NCBI GenBank assembly: GCA_015486655.1
Contig: WFRF01000097.1
Coordinates: forward strand, 1-7,764
Reading direction: 5' to 3'
Origin: Caldifarciminota bacterium
GTDB lineage: Bacteria; Hydrothermota; 32-111; QNBC01
DNA length: 7,764 nt
The translations under genes were made by a program, and so were the position numbers. Numbering within the stretch: the stretch's first letter is position 1; every line of letters starts with the position of its first letter. Under the pieces are notes generated by a model, which was given only the letters and a program-made list of their open reading frames with translations, ran no database searches and was not told the DNA's origin. Shown one piece after another: positions 1 through 6,530 of the stretch.

Positions 1-34
1 ATATACCACTTACCTTGCTTGAAAAAGTCTATTT

Positions 35-80
35 TAAATTTGAATTGACTTTGTTTTGAATTTGAATTAATGTTTATAAT
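35..80 (+). promoter_or_regulatory. Possible promoter region of the methyltransferase gene
   Basis: TTGACT (45-50) resembles a -35 box. Seventeen bases further on, 68-73 reads TAATGT, a poor -10 match that would start the transcript at or next to the ATG. A perfect TATAAT (75-80) touches the start codon and cannot drive this gene by itself. TAAATTTG (35-42) matches the Bacteroidetes -7 pattern TAnnTTTG, with a TTG at 15-17. None of these readings is decisive, and the gene may instead be read from an upstream transcript. Confidence 0.25.
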
Positions 81-1124
81 ATGAAGATAAAATTAAGCCC
101 GGAGAATTTATTTGAAGCAATTGCGAAATTATCCGGAAAAATTCCCGTTCCCCTTCTTGATATCTATTACGGCGGAGCATATAGCAAAACTCTCATAACC
201 GCTCTTCGCCTTGGAATAATAGAGCAATTAAAAGACGGGGCTAAACCAGCGGATGAAATAGCAGATAAAACCGGATACAGTATAAACGGCATTCGTACAA
301 TTTTGGTAGCCCTTGCCGGTTTTGACTATATTAAAAAAGATGGCGATCAATACATGCTCAATGCAATATCAAAAAGGTGGCTTCTTAAAAATTCACCAGA
401 ATCCGTTACAGATGCCATTCTTTTTGTTGGAGAGGTATTTGATGTGATGAATAATATGGAGGAAATGATAAAAACCGGTAATGTGCCTGATTTTCATTCT
501 TCCGGAAAACCGGAAAAATTTTGGAAAACATATATGAGGAGTCTTGCTACATTTGCCAAACTGACTTCCTTTGAGATTGCAAAAAAGGCGATATACAGGG
601 GGAAATCACCTAAACGACTCCTCGATGTAGGCGGCGGACATGGTATCTATAGTATTGCTTTTTGTAAAAGATTTCAAGATTTAAAAGCAGATATAATCGA
701 TTTACCCATGGCAGCTAAGGAAGGCGGGAAAATTGTAGAGGAGAACGGGTTTTCCGATAGAATTGATTTTATAGAAGGGGATATGCTTAAAACCGAATGG
801 AACAAGGGGTACGATTTAATATTGCTTTTTAATGTAATTCACACAATTGAGTTTGATGAATCGCGTGAACTGATTAAAAAAGCCTATGAATCATTGAAAA
901 ACGGGGGTACTCTTCTGTTGCTTGATTCGGAGAACAATGAAGGCGAGGGGCATATATCCGCGACAACCGGTTTCAATGAATTGTTGTTCTATATTATAAC
1001 CGGTAAATGTACATATCCTGAAGTTGATGTGATAAATTGGATGAAAAGTGCAGGGTTTAGGAATGTTATAAAACGAAGATTGCTAACGGTACCGATGTCT
1101 CTCTATCTGAATGCAATCAAATAA
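81..1124 (+). CDS. SAM-dependent methyltransferase, dimerising O-methyltransferase type
   Basis: The 347-residue product has the two-part plan of the small-molecule O-methyltransferase (Methyltransf_2) family. Residues about 30-105 form a winged-helix dimerisation region, and residues about 170-340 form a Rossmann SAM-binding domain. Visible motifs are motif I LLDVGGGHG (180-188), the acidic residue after strand 2 in IIDLP (D207), GDML (233-236), and DLILLFNVIH (245-254). H254 falls where plant and bacterial family members carry the catalytic histidine. The family methylates phenols, quinone-like or polyketide compounds, and in some branches pigment carbons; the substrate here cannot be read from sequence. 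It is probably cytoplasmic. It is the only plus-strand gene and no partner gene lies beside it within the window. No Shine-Dalgarno is visible before the ATG, which directly follows an AT-rich stretch; no alternative in-frame upstream start is visible. Fold assignment is firm; reaction type (O-, N- or C-methylation) is inference. Confidence 0.85.
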   Translation: MKIKLSPENLFEAIAKLSGKIPVPLLDIYYGGAYSKTLITALRLGIIEQLKDGAKPADEIADKTGYSINGIRTILVALAGFDYIKKDGDQYMLNAISKRWLLKNSPESVTDAILFVGEVFDVMNNMEEMIKTGNVPDFHSSGKPEKFWKTYMRSLATFAKLTSFEIAKKAIYRGKSPKRLLDVGGGHGIYSIAFCKRFQDLKADIIDLPMAAKEGGKIVEENGFSDRIDFIEGDMLKTEWNKGYDLILLFNVIHTIEFDESRELIKKAYESLKNGGTLLLLDSENNEGEGHISATTGFNELLFYIITGKCTYPEVDVINWMKSAGFRNVIKRRLLTVPMSLYLNAIK

Positions 1125-1192
1125 ACAATTGAGATATACCGTATTCTTTTTACGTGTTTTATTATCAAACTTACAGAAACTTTCATCTGTAA

Positions 1193-1217
1193 AAAGTGAA
1201 GAGAAATAGGTCACTTT
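1193..1217 (-). terminator. Weak candidate terminator of the SHOCT gene
   Basis: Read on the minus strand, AAAGTGA and TCACTTT can form a 7-bp stem around an 11-base loop, followed by two more T residues just downstream of the SHOCT stop codon. The stem is AT-rich and short. A second inverted repeat, TTACAGA (1171-1177) with TCTGTAA (1186-1192), lies in the same convergent gap. Together they may stop transcription between the two convergent genes, but neither is strong. Confidence 0.3.
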
Positions 1218-1233
1218 GAATTTTCTCCTATTC

Positions 1234-1440
1234 TCAGTTATCGTCCTCCTTGCTGTATTTTTTCAATTTATCCATCATTTCCTCGAACTCTTCCTTTGTA
1301 ATCTCCCCCTTTGCGTAGCGATTTTTAATAACGTCCTCAGCCTTCTCCTTATCTGTGTTTTTCATTTTGAATAAAGTCCCGTTAAAAAAGAAAATGGCAA
1401 GGAGGATTATTATCACTGCAATAATGAAAAACATACCCAT
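1234..1440 (-). CDS. Small membrane-anchored SHOCT-domain protein
   Basis: The 68-residue product has one hydrophobic membrane helix at about residues 3-20, a short basic stretch, and a C-terminal SHOCT motif at about residues 31-62 whose core reads RYAKGEITKEEFEEM. SHOCT is a short C-terminal domain found in many small bacterial membrane proteins and is thought to aid oligomerisation or peptide and nucleic-acid contacts; no precise role is established. The charged helix should face the cytoplasm. An AAGGAGGT ribosome binding site (1447-1454) sits six bases before the ATG at 1440, which favours this start over the Met at residue 3. A sigma70-like promoter lies about 50 bases upstream, so the gene is probably transcribed alone. 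The domain call is clear; the function is unknown. Confidence 0.85.
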   Translation of the reverse strand: MGMFFIIAVIIILLAIFFFNGTLFKMKNTDKEKAEDVIKNRYAKGEITKEEFEEMMDKLKKYSKEDDN

Positions 1441-1483
1441 CCAAATACCTCCTTAAATAATTTGACAGGAATACTCTCTTTCT

Positions 1484-1512
1484 ATTTTACTTTAATTTTA
1501 ATATTTTGCCAA
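1484..1512 (-). promoter_or_regulatory. Sigma70-type promoter of the SHOCT gene
   Basis: On the minus strand TTGGCA (1512-1507) and TAAAAT (1489-1484) are separated by exactly 17 bases, with each box one base off consensus. The predicted start near 1477 gives a leader of about 37 bases carrying the AAGGAGGT ribosome binding site. Strength and position are inferred from the pattern alone. Confidence 0.6.
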
Positions 1513-1540
1513 GACCATGTGTTTGCTATATGTTTTTACA

Positions 1541-1592
1541 ATGTCAAAGGTCACATCTTAATTCCAAAGGGAGATGTCACATAGGAATGAGG
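1541..1592. repeat. Intergenic GTCACAT repeats, possible degenerate dispersed element
   Basis: GTCACAT occurs at 1550-1556 and again at 1576-1582, 26 bases apart, and ATGTCA occurs at 1541-1546 and 1575-1580. ACATCT and AGATGT between them could pair. The right copy, TGTCACATAGGAATG, resembles TGTCATATAAGAATA in the other large intergenic region (4350-4364). This could be an operator-like repeat or the remains of a dispersed palindromic element. I cannot tell which from two loci. Confidence 0.3.
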
Positions 1593-1637
1593 GGCTGTGG
1601 GAAGGGTTATTGAAGTTTTTTTCCGCAATTATATAAA

Positions 1638-1675
1638 GAAGGGGTATCTCCTTTTAAATAAGGAGATACCCCTTC
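1638..1675 (-). terminator. Strong hairpin terminator of the propeller gene
   Basis: A perfect 16-bp inverted repeat (1638-1653 with 1660-1675) encloses a 6-base loop. On the minus strand it lies 46 bases past the stop codon of the propeller gene and is followed by TTTATATAATT. Outer arms TTTCCG (1620-1625) and CGGAAA (1675-1680) can extend the structure across a bulge. The position and the T-rich trail fit an intrinsic terminator for the minus-strand gene. On the plus strand there is no T tract after the stem. Confidence 0.8.
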
Positions 1676-1721
1676 GGAAATTAATGATACCAAATACCGG
1701 AACTCAACACAATCGGTATAT

Positions 1722-4121
1722 TTACTTAATTACTGTAACCTTCTTGTTTATAACTCTATCCCCCTGTTTCAACCTCAAAAAGTATATTCCCCAGGGTAAT
1801 CCCGTTATTTTCTCGCTGTGATATCCTGCCCCTATCCTCTCTATCTTCTTGATTAGTCTCCCGTATATGGTATAAACATCTATTTCATAATTTCCGAACT
1901 TTGTTATATTATAGGAGAATGAAATACTTCCATTATTTATTGCAGGGATACTTAATATATCTTTTCTATTTATACTTCTATTTGATATACCTGTCATATC
2001 CCTTACATATAAAGTTTTTGATATGGTATCATTATCGGGATTCATATCAGAAGTAATCATGGAGAAACTTAAATTCAAATCCATGGGATTGGAAGGTGCC
2101 GTCCAGGGAGAAAAACTTACAAGGATACTGTCACCGGCAGTAAGACTCGTAACAGACTGTGAATCTGCATACATATCAACCCCTGACGAATCCATATATG
2201 CAGCGATGTCAAAGTTTAATGTGTCTTCATAAGAATTATTCTTTACCCAAATTTCCGGGATATAAATGCTGTCTGTGCCTACTGTATCAGGCGAGGTGAT
2301 GGATAATATACCCGCATCCACAAAGTAACCGAAGCTGCCGCCAAGTATAACGGGAGAAGAACAGGGATTGGAATTTACATCCGTTATTGTTGCTCCATCA
2401 GGGGTGATCGTATCCCCAACCGCTATAGTAGGCGATGAATTGTTTGTGGTAAGATTTATCTGCAGTTGGTCTCCATTTGCATTCCAGATACAGGTTCCTA
2501 TATTCCCGGCACCGTCAAGCCATGTATGTCCGGATGAAAGTGAAAGTACATTATCTATATTTGAGCTGTCTATTGTTGGCTTGTTTGTGGGTTCTGAAAA
2601 GTAGAGAACTACATAATCGTCATTGTCTATGCCTGGCTGATGGTTTGTGCCGTCGAAAGCAACTGCCGAATCAATGACAGGCGGTGTCATATCCTTCACA
2701 TATAGAGTTTTTGAGATGGTGTCATTATCCGGATTCATATCAGAAGTGATTATGGAGAAACTCAAATTCAAATTCATGGGAATGGAAGGTGCAGTCCAGG
2801 AAGAAAAACCCACAAGGACACTGTCACCGGCAGCAAGATTGGAAACGGACTGTGAATCTGCATACATATTCGTCCCTGACGAATCCATATATGCACCGAT
2901 GTCAAAGTTTAATGTGAGCTCATAAGAGTTATTCTTTACCCAAATCTCCGGGATATAAATGCTGCCTGTGCCTACCGTATCGGAAGAGACAACGGATAGT
3001 ATGCCGGCATCCTTATATTTTACATACTTTACCGTTAGACAATCCCAATTTGAACTTTTGAAGGAGCTCCCCGTAACATAGATATTACCGCTTCCGTCAA
3101 CCGCTATTCCATAGGCTTTATCATTACTACCGTTGTCCAGCGTATCCGCCCAAACCATATTACCGAGAGAATCATACTTTACCGTAAGATAATCATCGTT
3201 TGAACCATTATCTGAATATCCCGTAACATAAACATTGCCGCTGTTGTCAACGGTCACTCCATATGCTTTATCATCATTGCCGTTATCCAGTGTATCCGCC
3301 CAAACCATATTACCGAGGGAATCATACTTTATCGTGAGATAATTATTGTTTGAATCGTTGTCGGAATATCCAGCAACATAAACATTCCCGCTGTTGTCAA
3401 CGGCCACTGCATAAGCTTCATCATCACTCCCGTTATCCAGTGTATCTACCCAGACTATATTACCGAGAGAATCGTACTTTACCGTGAGATAATCATCGTT
3501 TGAACCATTGTCGGAATAACCTGTGACATAGATATTACCACTATTATCAACTGCTACTCCCTCTGCATTACTATTGACGTTATTCAGAGTATCTTCCCAG
3601 ATGATATTACCGAGAGAATCATACTTTACCGTGAGATAAGAACCAATGGAGGTTCCTGTGACATAGACATTACCTCTTACATCAACTGCTACTCCTTCTG
3701 CATAATCACTGCCGTTATTCAGAGTATCTTCCCAGATGATATTACCGAGAGAATCATACTTTACCGTGAGATAATCAAAGTTGTTTGAGCTATTCCTAGC
3801 CCATCCCGTGACATAGACATTGCCGCTTCCGTCAACCGCTACACCTCGGGCTTCGTCATAATCGCCATTATCCAGAGTATCTACCCAGAAGATATTACCG
3901 AGAGAATCATACTTTGCCGTGAGATAATCATAGCTTGAAGTATTCCAGTTATAGACAAGTCCCGTGATATAGACATTACCGCCCCCGTCAACCGCTACTC
4001 CGAATGCATAATCATCACCGCTGATATTCAGCGTATTTTGCCACTGAATTGCATACTTTGGCTGTGCATTTAGGGTTAGCGCTACAAATAAAAACATCAG
4101 ACCTGTAAAAATGTACTTCAT
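1722..4121 (-). CDS. Secreted seven-blade SBBP beta-propeller protein with CARDB/Ig-like modules and a type IX-like C-terminal domain
   Basis: The 799-residue product starts with a signal peptide (residues 1 to about 19, ending LNAQ). Residues about 27-370 contain seven repeats of 45-51 residues, each with the SBBP signature VAVDxSGNVYVTG followed, in the first six, by DYLTVKYDSLGN and a Trp; seven copies suit a closed seven-bladed propeller. Next come a CARDB-like module (about 371-478), an Ig-like domain beginning TPPVIDSAVAFDG (about 479-600), and a second CARDB-like module nearly identical to the first (601-709). The last 80 or so residues (VYTIYGRLIKKI, then GIYFLRLKQGD and a basic end) resemble the type IX secretion sorting domain or the related FlgD-like Ig fold. 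The protein is probably exported to or beyond the outer membrane. Its ligand is unknown, and I see no catalytic motif. AAGGAGG (4127-4133) lies five bases before the ATG. It is transcribed alone, with a strong terminator behind it. Domain layout is well supported; the secretion route is inference. Confidence 0.88.
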   Translation of the reverse strand: MKYIFTGLMFLFVALTLNAQPKYAIQWQNTLNISGDDYAFGVAVDGGGNVYITGLVYNWNTSSYDYLTAKYDSLGNIFWVDTLDNGDYDEARGVAVDGSGNVYVTGWARNSSNNFDYLTVKYDSLGNIIWEDTLNNGSDYAEGVAVDVRGNVYVTGTSIGSYLTVKYDSLGNIIWEDTLNNVNSNAEGVAVDNSGNIYVTGYSDNGSNDDYLTVKYDSLGNIVWVDTLDNGSDDEAYAVAVDNSGNVYVAGYSDNDSNNNYLTIKYDSLGNMVWADTLDNGNDDKAYGVTVDNSGNVYVTGYSDNGSNDDYLTVKYDSLGNMVWADTLDNGSNDKAYGIAVDGSGNIYVTGSSFKSSNWDCLTVKYVKYKDAGILSVVSSDTVGTGSIYIPEIWVKNNSYELTLNFDIGAYMDSSGTNMYADSQSVSNLAAGDSVLVGFSSWTAPSIPMNLNLSFSIITSDMNPDNDTISKTLYVKDMTPPVIDSAVAFDGTNHQPGIDNDDYVVLYFSEPTNKPTIDSSNIDNVLSLSSGHTWLDGAGNIGTCIWNANGDQLQINLTTNNSSPTIAVGDTITPDGATITDVNSNPCSSPVILGGSFGYFVDAGILSITSPDTVGTDSIYIPEIWVKNNSYEDTLNFDIAAYMDSSGVDMYADSQSVTSLTAGDSILVSFSPWTAPSNPMDLNLSFSMITSDMNPDNDTISKTLYVRDMTGISNRSINRKDILSIPAINNGSISFSYNITKFGNYEIDVYTIYGRLIKKIERIGAGYHSEKITGLPWGIYFLRLKQGDRVINKKVTVIK
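1993..2319 (-). repeat. CARDB-like module, copy B of an intragenic duplication
   Basis: This segment matches 2686-3012 at a constant offset of 693 bases without visible indels and with mostly synonymous or single-base differences. It encodes residues about 601-709, with landmarks IYIPEIWVKNNSYE, YADSQSV and SDMNPDNDTISKTLYV. It lies directly before the C-terminal sorting-like domain. Confidence 0.88.
2686..3012 (-). repeat. CARDB-like module, copy A of an intragenic duplication
   Basis: This copy encodes residues about 371-478 and follows the propeller. It shares the DAGILS start, the IYIPEIWVKNNSYE strand and the SDMNPDNDTISKTLYV end with copy B (1993-2319). The intervening Ig-like domain is not duplicated. 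Confidence 0.88.
3012..4043 (-). repeat. Seven tandem ~150-bp propeller repeats inside the SBBP gene
   Basis: The DNA segment encoding YDSLGN recurs near-identically, beginning at 3159, 3309, 3459, 3606, 3741 and 3894. The steps are 150, 150, 147, 135 and 153 bases, all multiples of three. A seventh, partly diverged repeat lacks this segment at the C-terminal end of the array. The blades encoded around 3159-3450 are most alike: blades 4 and 6 share GYSDNGSNDDYLTVKYDSLG exactly. This points to recent expansion or gene conversion by in-frame recombination. Confidence 0.9.
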
Positions 4122-4222
4122 AAAAACCTCCTTATTTTGATTTACAGCTCTAAAGAAAAACTATGGGAAAATATCGGATGAACATTCAAAAAAAGCTGTA
4201 AGACCTTAAGAGAATGAAACTG

Positions 4223-4235
4223 AAAAACCTCCTTA
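4223..4235 (-). repeat. Orphan Shine-Dalgarno copy in the propeller gene leader
   Basis: The 13-base string aaaaacctcctta occurs here and again at 4122-4134, where it is the working ribosome binding site of the propeller gene. On the minus strand the upstream copy reads AAGGAGG, then five T, then CAG where the real gene has ATG. It has no usable start codon. It may be a remnant of a lost or moved gene start, or a standby ribosome site in the leader. Confidence 0.5.
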
Positions 4236-4289
4236 ACATCTTACTCTTTCAAAGTTTCCCCAAGCACCATTCAAAAGGACTTAATTTTA

Positions 4290-4317
4290 AGTTTACTATA
4301 ATGAATTAATTTGTCAA
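4290..4317 (-). promoter_or_regulatory. Putative promoter of the propeller gene
   Basis: On the minus strand a perfect TTGACA (4317-4312) is followed after 16 bases by TAAACT (4295-4290), a four-of-six match to the -10 consensus. Transcription would begin near 4283 and give a leader of about 160 bases that contains both copies of the 13-base ribosome-binding-site repeat. TATAGT lies closer to the -35 box but leaves only 11 bases between them. Confidence 0.45.
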
Positions 4318-4448
4318 TAAATATTTTCCAGATTGTTAGAATATCAAAATGTCATATAAGAATATATTCAAAAAAAGAGAAAAGTCGAGCAGTTAATTAT
4401 TTCTTTATTTTTCAATTCATATTTATTTAAAAACACTCCCTGTGCTGC

Positions 4449-4486
4449 GCGACATTCCTTTTTCTGAGAGGAATATATAATGTCAC
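4449..4486. repeat. Nested imperfect palindrome, REP-like remnant
   Basis: GACATT (4451-4456) and AATGTC (4479-4484) form outer arms. ATTCCT (4454-4459) and AGGAAT (4469-4474) form an alternative inner stem with a 9-base loop. The two pairings overlap, as in degenerate REP-like elements. A related TGTCA-ATA-GAAT string lies at 4350-4364 and another at 1575-1589. No transposase is present in the window. Confidence 0.35.
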
Positions 4487-4628
4487 CTTGTTAAGAAGTA
4501 AGAGGAAAGTAGTGGGGACTGAGATGTATGCAGTTAGGAGATAAATATGTTTACCGCTAACAATTAATGGAGGTATATTTTTGGAACAATCATGTAAAAT
4601 AATTTATATGTAAAAGGTATTTTTGGGA

Positions 4629-6530
4629 TTAATATACGAATGTACCTATAATTCTTGCGGAAAATGCTATTACAAGCGCCACAAGTATTGTAGTTACCGT
4701 AATTAAAACAGTCTTTTTGGTCCCTAATTCCATTTTAAGAGCGGCTATGGTAGAAACACAGGGTACGTAAAAAACTATGAACAATGTGAAGACGAGTATC
4801 TGTGTTTTTGACATAACGGTTGCGATTTTATCAGTGCCCAAAGCTTGATTCAACATTATAAGCGTCAGTTCCTTCCTGAATATACCAAAGATAAGAGTAA
4901 CACCCACCTTTTGCGGCAGACCCAAGATGAAAGTTGTGATCGGTGACAGTAAGCGGTTGATCCAATCGGTTAATTTGAAATAATCGATGATACTCAATGT
5001 TACGCTGCTGACGATAATTATTGGAAAGGCGACATATACGAAGTCTTTTAATCTGAACCATGTCTTTTGCGATAGGGATTTGATAGAAGGGATATGATAT
5101 GTGGGGATTTCTATGACCAGCCCAGGAGAAGGTTCGTTGTCCATTTTTGTCAATAATTTTCCCATAACGGCAATAACAAATATGTTTATTACGTAAATTA
5201 AAAGAGCCATGTTCCCGCCGAGGTAGTAACCTACAAGTCCCATAATAACGATTGTTCTTGCAGAACAGGGAACAAATGTGGCGAGAAAGGCGGTCTTGAA
5301 TTTATCCGATTCGTTGTTCATATTTCTTGTTGAGAGAATGGCGGGGACATTACACCCGTACCCTGTTATAAGAGGAATTATGGATTTTCCATGTAGACCG
5401 ATTTTGTGCATGAAAGCGTCTACAAGAAATGCAATTCGAGGCAAATATCCGATATCTTCAAGGAATGATAAACCGACTATAAAGGGGAAAATATACGGTA
5501 AAGCAATACCTATTCCGGCAGAGAGCCCGTTTATTGTTCCGGATATTATTGAGCCGATGAATTGTGATGTGGGAAAGTATCGTTCAAGGAGATGTGATAA
5601 ATTATCAAAAATTGTTGTTAACCAACCTTCAACCGGCTGGCCAAGCTTAAAAACAATGTTAAAAAATGTAAAAACTATTATAACAAGGAAAAAATATCCC
5701 CATAACGGGTGCATTAAAACGTCATCGACAATTTTTGTAAAATTCTTTTTAGGCTTTGAAAATTTCGAAACTCTCTCGAATATGTCCATTGCTAAACCGT
5801 GACGTTCATAAGATATTACCATTGCGGAATTTATTCCGTGACTATTCTCAATTTCCTTTTTTATACCTGACAATACATTTTCGGTCTCACCGCATAATTC
5901 GACTCTGCCTTGAATAAAGTCGTCTTCTTCTAACAGTTTTATAGCGGTGAATCGTTTATTGAATATAAATTGTTTTATGCATTTTTCTATTTTAAGAATG
6001 CTGTCTTCGATATCCTTCCTGAATGTGATTTTATTTACAATTTTGGTTTTGGCATTTGAATAAGCCGTTTCAAGAGCCTTTTCAACACCGATGCCCTTGT
6101 TCCCTATTGTTTTAACAACAGGAATATTCAATATTTTGGAAAGTTCATTTTCATCGATTGTAATACCCTTTGCGTTTGCACTGTCAATCATATTAAGCAC
6201 GAGGATCATCGGTTTTTCCATCTCCAAGAGTTCAAGTGTCAATTCCAGCCCTCTGGACAAAGTGGAAGCATCGAGTACATTAATGATAATATCAAAATCG
6301 TTTTTGAATATATAATCACGGGTGACCTTTTCAGCATAATCATGGGGTAAAATCGTATAGGTGCCGGGAAGATCTATTATGGAAATTGTTTCATTGTTGA
6401 GAATAAATTTACTTTCTGTATATGAAACCGTTGTACCGGGAAAATTACTTTCAATAGCCTTATATCCGGCTATCTGGTTAAATAATGTACTTTTACCGCA
6501 ATTAGGCTGTCCGACAAGGAGAAATTTCAT
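4629..6530 (-). CDS. feoB: Ferrous iron transporter FeoB (GTPase-coupled membrane permease)
   Basis: The 633-residue inner-membrane protein imports Fe(II), with GTP binding by its cytoplasmic N-terminal G domain. G1 is GQPNCGKS (7-14), G2 lies in FPGTTVS (30-36), G3 is DLPG (53-56), G4 is NMID (113-116) and G5 lies near 141-149. A helical regulatory region fills about 165-265. The membrane part has a first Gate region (about 275-460) with GYLPRIAFLVD (361-371), TGYGCNVPAILSTR (389-402) and VPCSAR (420-425), and a second one (about 490-630) with GIFRKELTL (549-557) and YVPCVSTIAALK (588-599). C393, C422 and C591 sit at conserved pore-lining positions. It is shorter than the 700-770 residues common for FeoB, but both ends look intact. 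Its ATG overlaps the feoA stop as ATGA, with GAGGAA just upstream, so the two are translationally coupled. I see no Fur box in the overlap zone. A manganese-preferring FeoB variant cannot be excluded. Confidence 0.96.
   Translation of the reverse strand: MKFLLVGQPNCGKSTLFNQIAGYKAIESNFPGTTVSYTESKFILNNETISIIDLPGTYTILPHDYAEKVTRDYIFKNDFDIIINVLDASTLSRGLELTLELLEMEKPMILVLNMIDSANAKGITIDENELSKILNIPVVKTIGNKGIGVEKALETAYSNAKTKIVNKITFRKDIEDSILKIEKCIKQFIFNKRFTAIKLLEEDDFIQGRVELCGETENVLSGIKKEIENSHGINSAMVISYERHGLAMDIFERVSKFSKPKKNFTKIVDDVLMHPLWGYFFLVIIVFTFFNIVFKLGQPVEGWLTTIFDNLSHLLERYFPTSQFIGSIISGTINGLSAGIGIALPYIFPFIVGLSFLEDIGYLPRIAFLVDAFMHKIGLHGKSIIPLITGYGCNVPAILSTRNMNNESDKFKTAFLATFVPCSARTIVIMGLVGYYLGGNMALLIYVINIFVIAVMGKLLTKMDNEPSPGLVIEIPTYHIPSIKSLSQKTWFRLKDFVYVAFPIIIVSSVTLSIIDYFKLTDWINRLLSPITTFILGLPQKVGVTLIFGIFRKELTLIMLNQALGTDKIATVMSKTQILVFTLFIVFYVPCVSTIAALKMELGTKKTVLITVTTILVALVIAFSARIIGTFVY

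Larger units (their letters stand above)
4134..4628. other. Gene-free region between feoB and the propeller gene
   Basis: These 495 bases hold no convincing gene on either strand. The right part (4530-4628) trails feoB; I see no clear terminator there, only a short GC-containing element around 4431-4448 followed on the minus strand by five T residues. The middle (4449-4486) holds nested inverted repeats. The left part (4134-4320) is the probable promoter and leader of the propeller gene. Three plus-strand ORFs of 6-11 codons (4547-4613) are too short to call. Confidence 0.7.

Noticed and set aside
1462..1490. Plus-strand TTGACA near 1462 as a promoter
   Set aside because: No good -10 box at 16-18 bases and no plus-strand gene follows.
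1597..1821. 74-codon plus-strand frame across the terminator and propeller gene end
   Set aside because: It runs through the hairpin and antisense to a well-supported gene, and its product has no recognisable domain.
2023..2925. Plus-strand frames antisense to the CARDB/Ig part of the propeller gene
   Set aside because: They mirror the duplicated module, and two of them resemble each other only because the real gene is duplicated there.
3012..4043. CRISPR-like reading of the regularly spaced repeats
   Set aside because: The units are coding, in frame, about 150 bases long, and vary as protein repeats do; there are no unique spacers.
4142..4201. Long-range inverted repeat TTACAGCT/AGCTGTAA in the propeller gene leader
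   Set aside because: Only 8 bp with 44 bases between the arms; such pairs are expected by chance in AT-rich DNA.
4431..4448. Intrinsic terminator for feoB on the minus strand
   Set aside because: GCAC/GTGT gives only about four base pairs before five T residues, and it lies nearly 200 bases past the stop codon.
5278..5802. 174-codon plus-strand frame inside feoB
   Set aside because: Antisense to conserved FeoB membrane motifs; basic, low-information product with no ribosome binding site of note.
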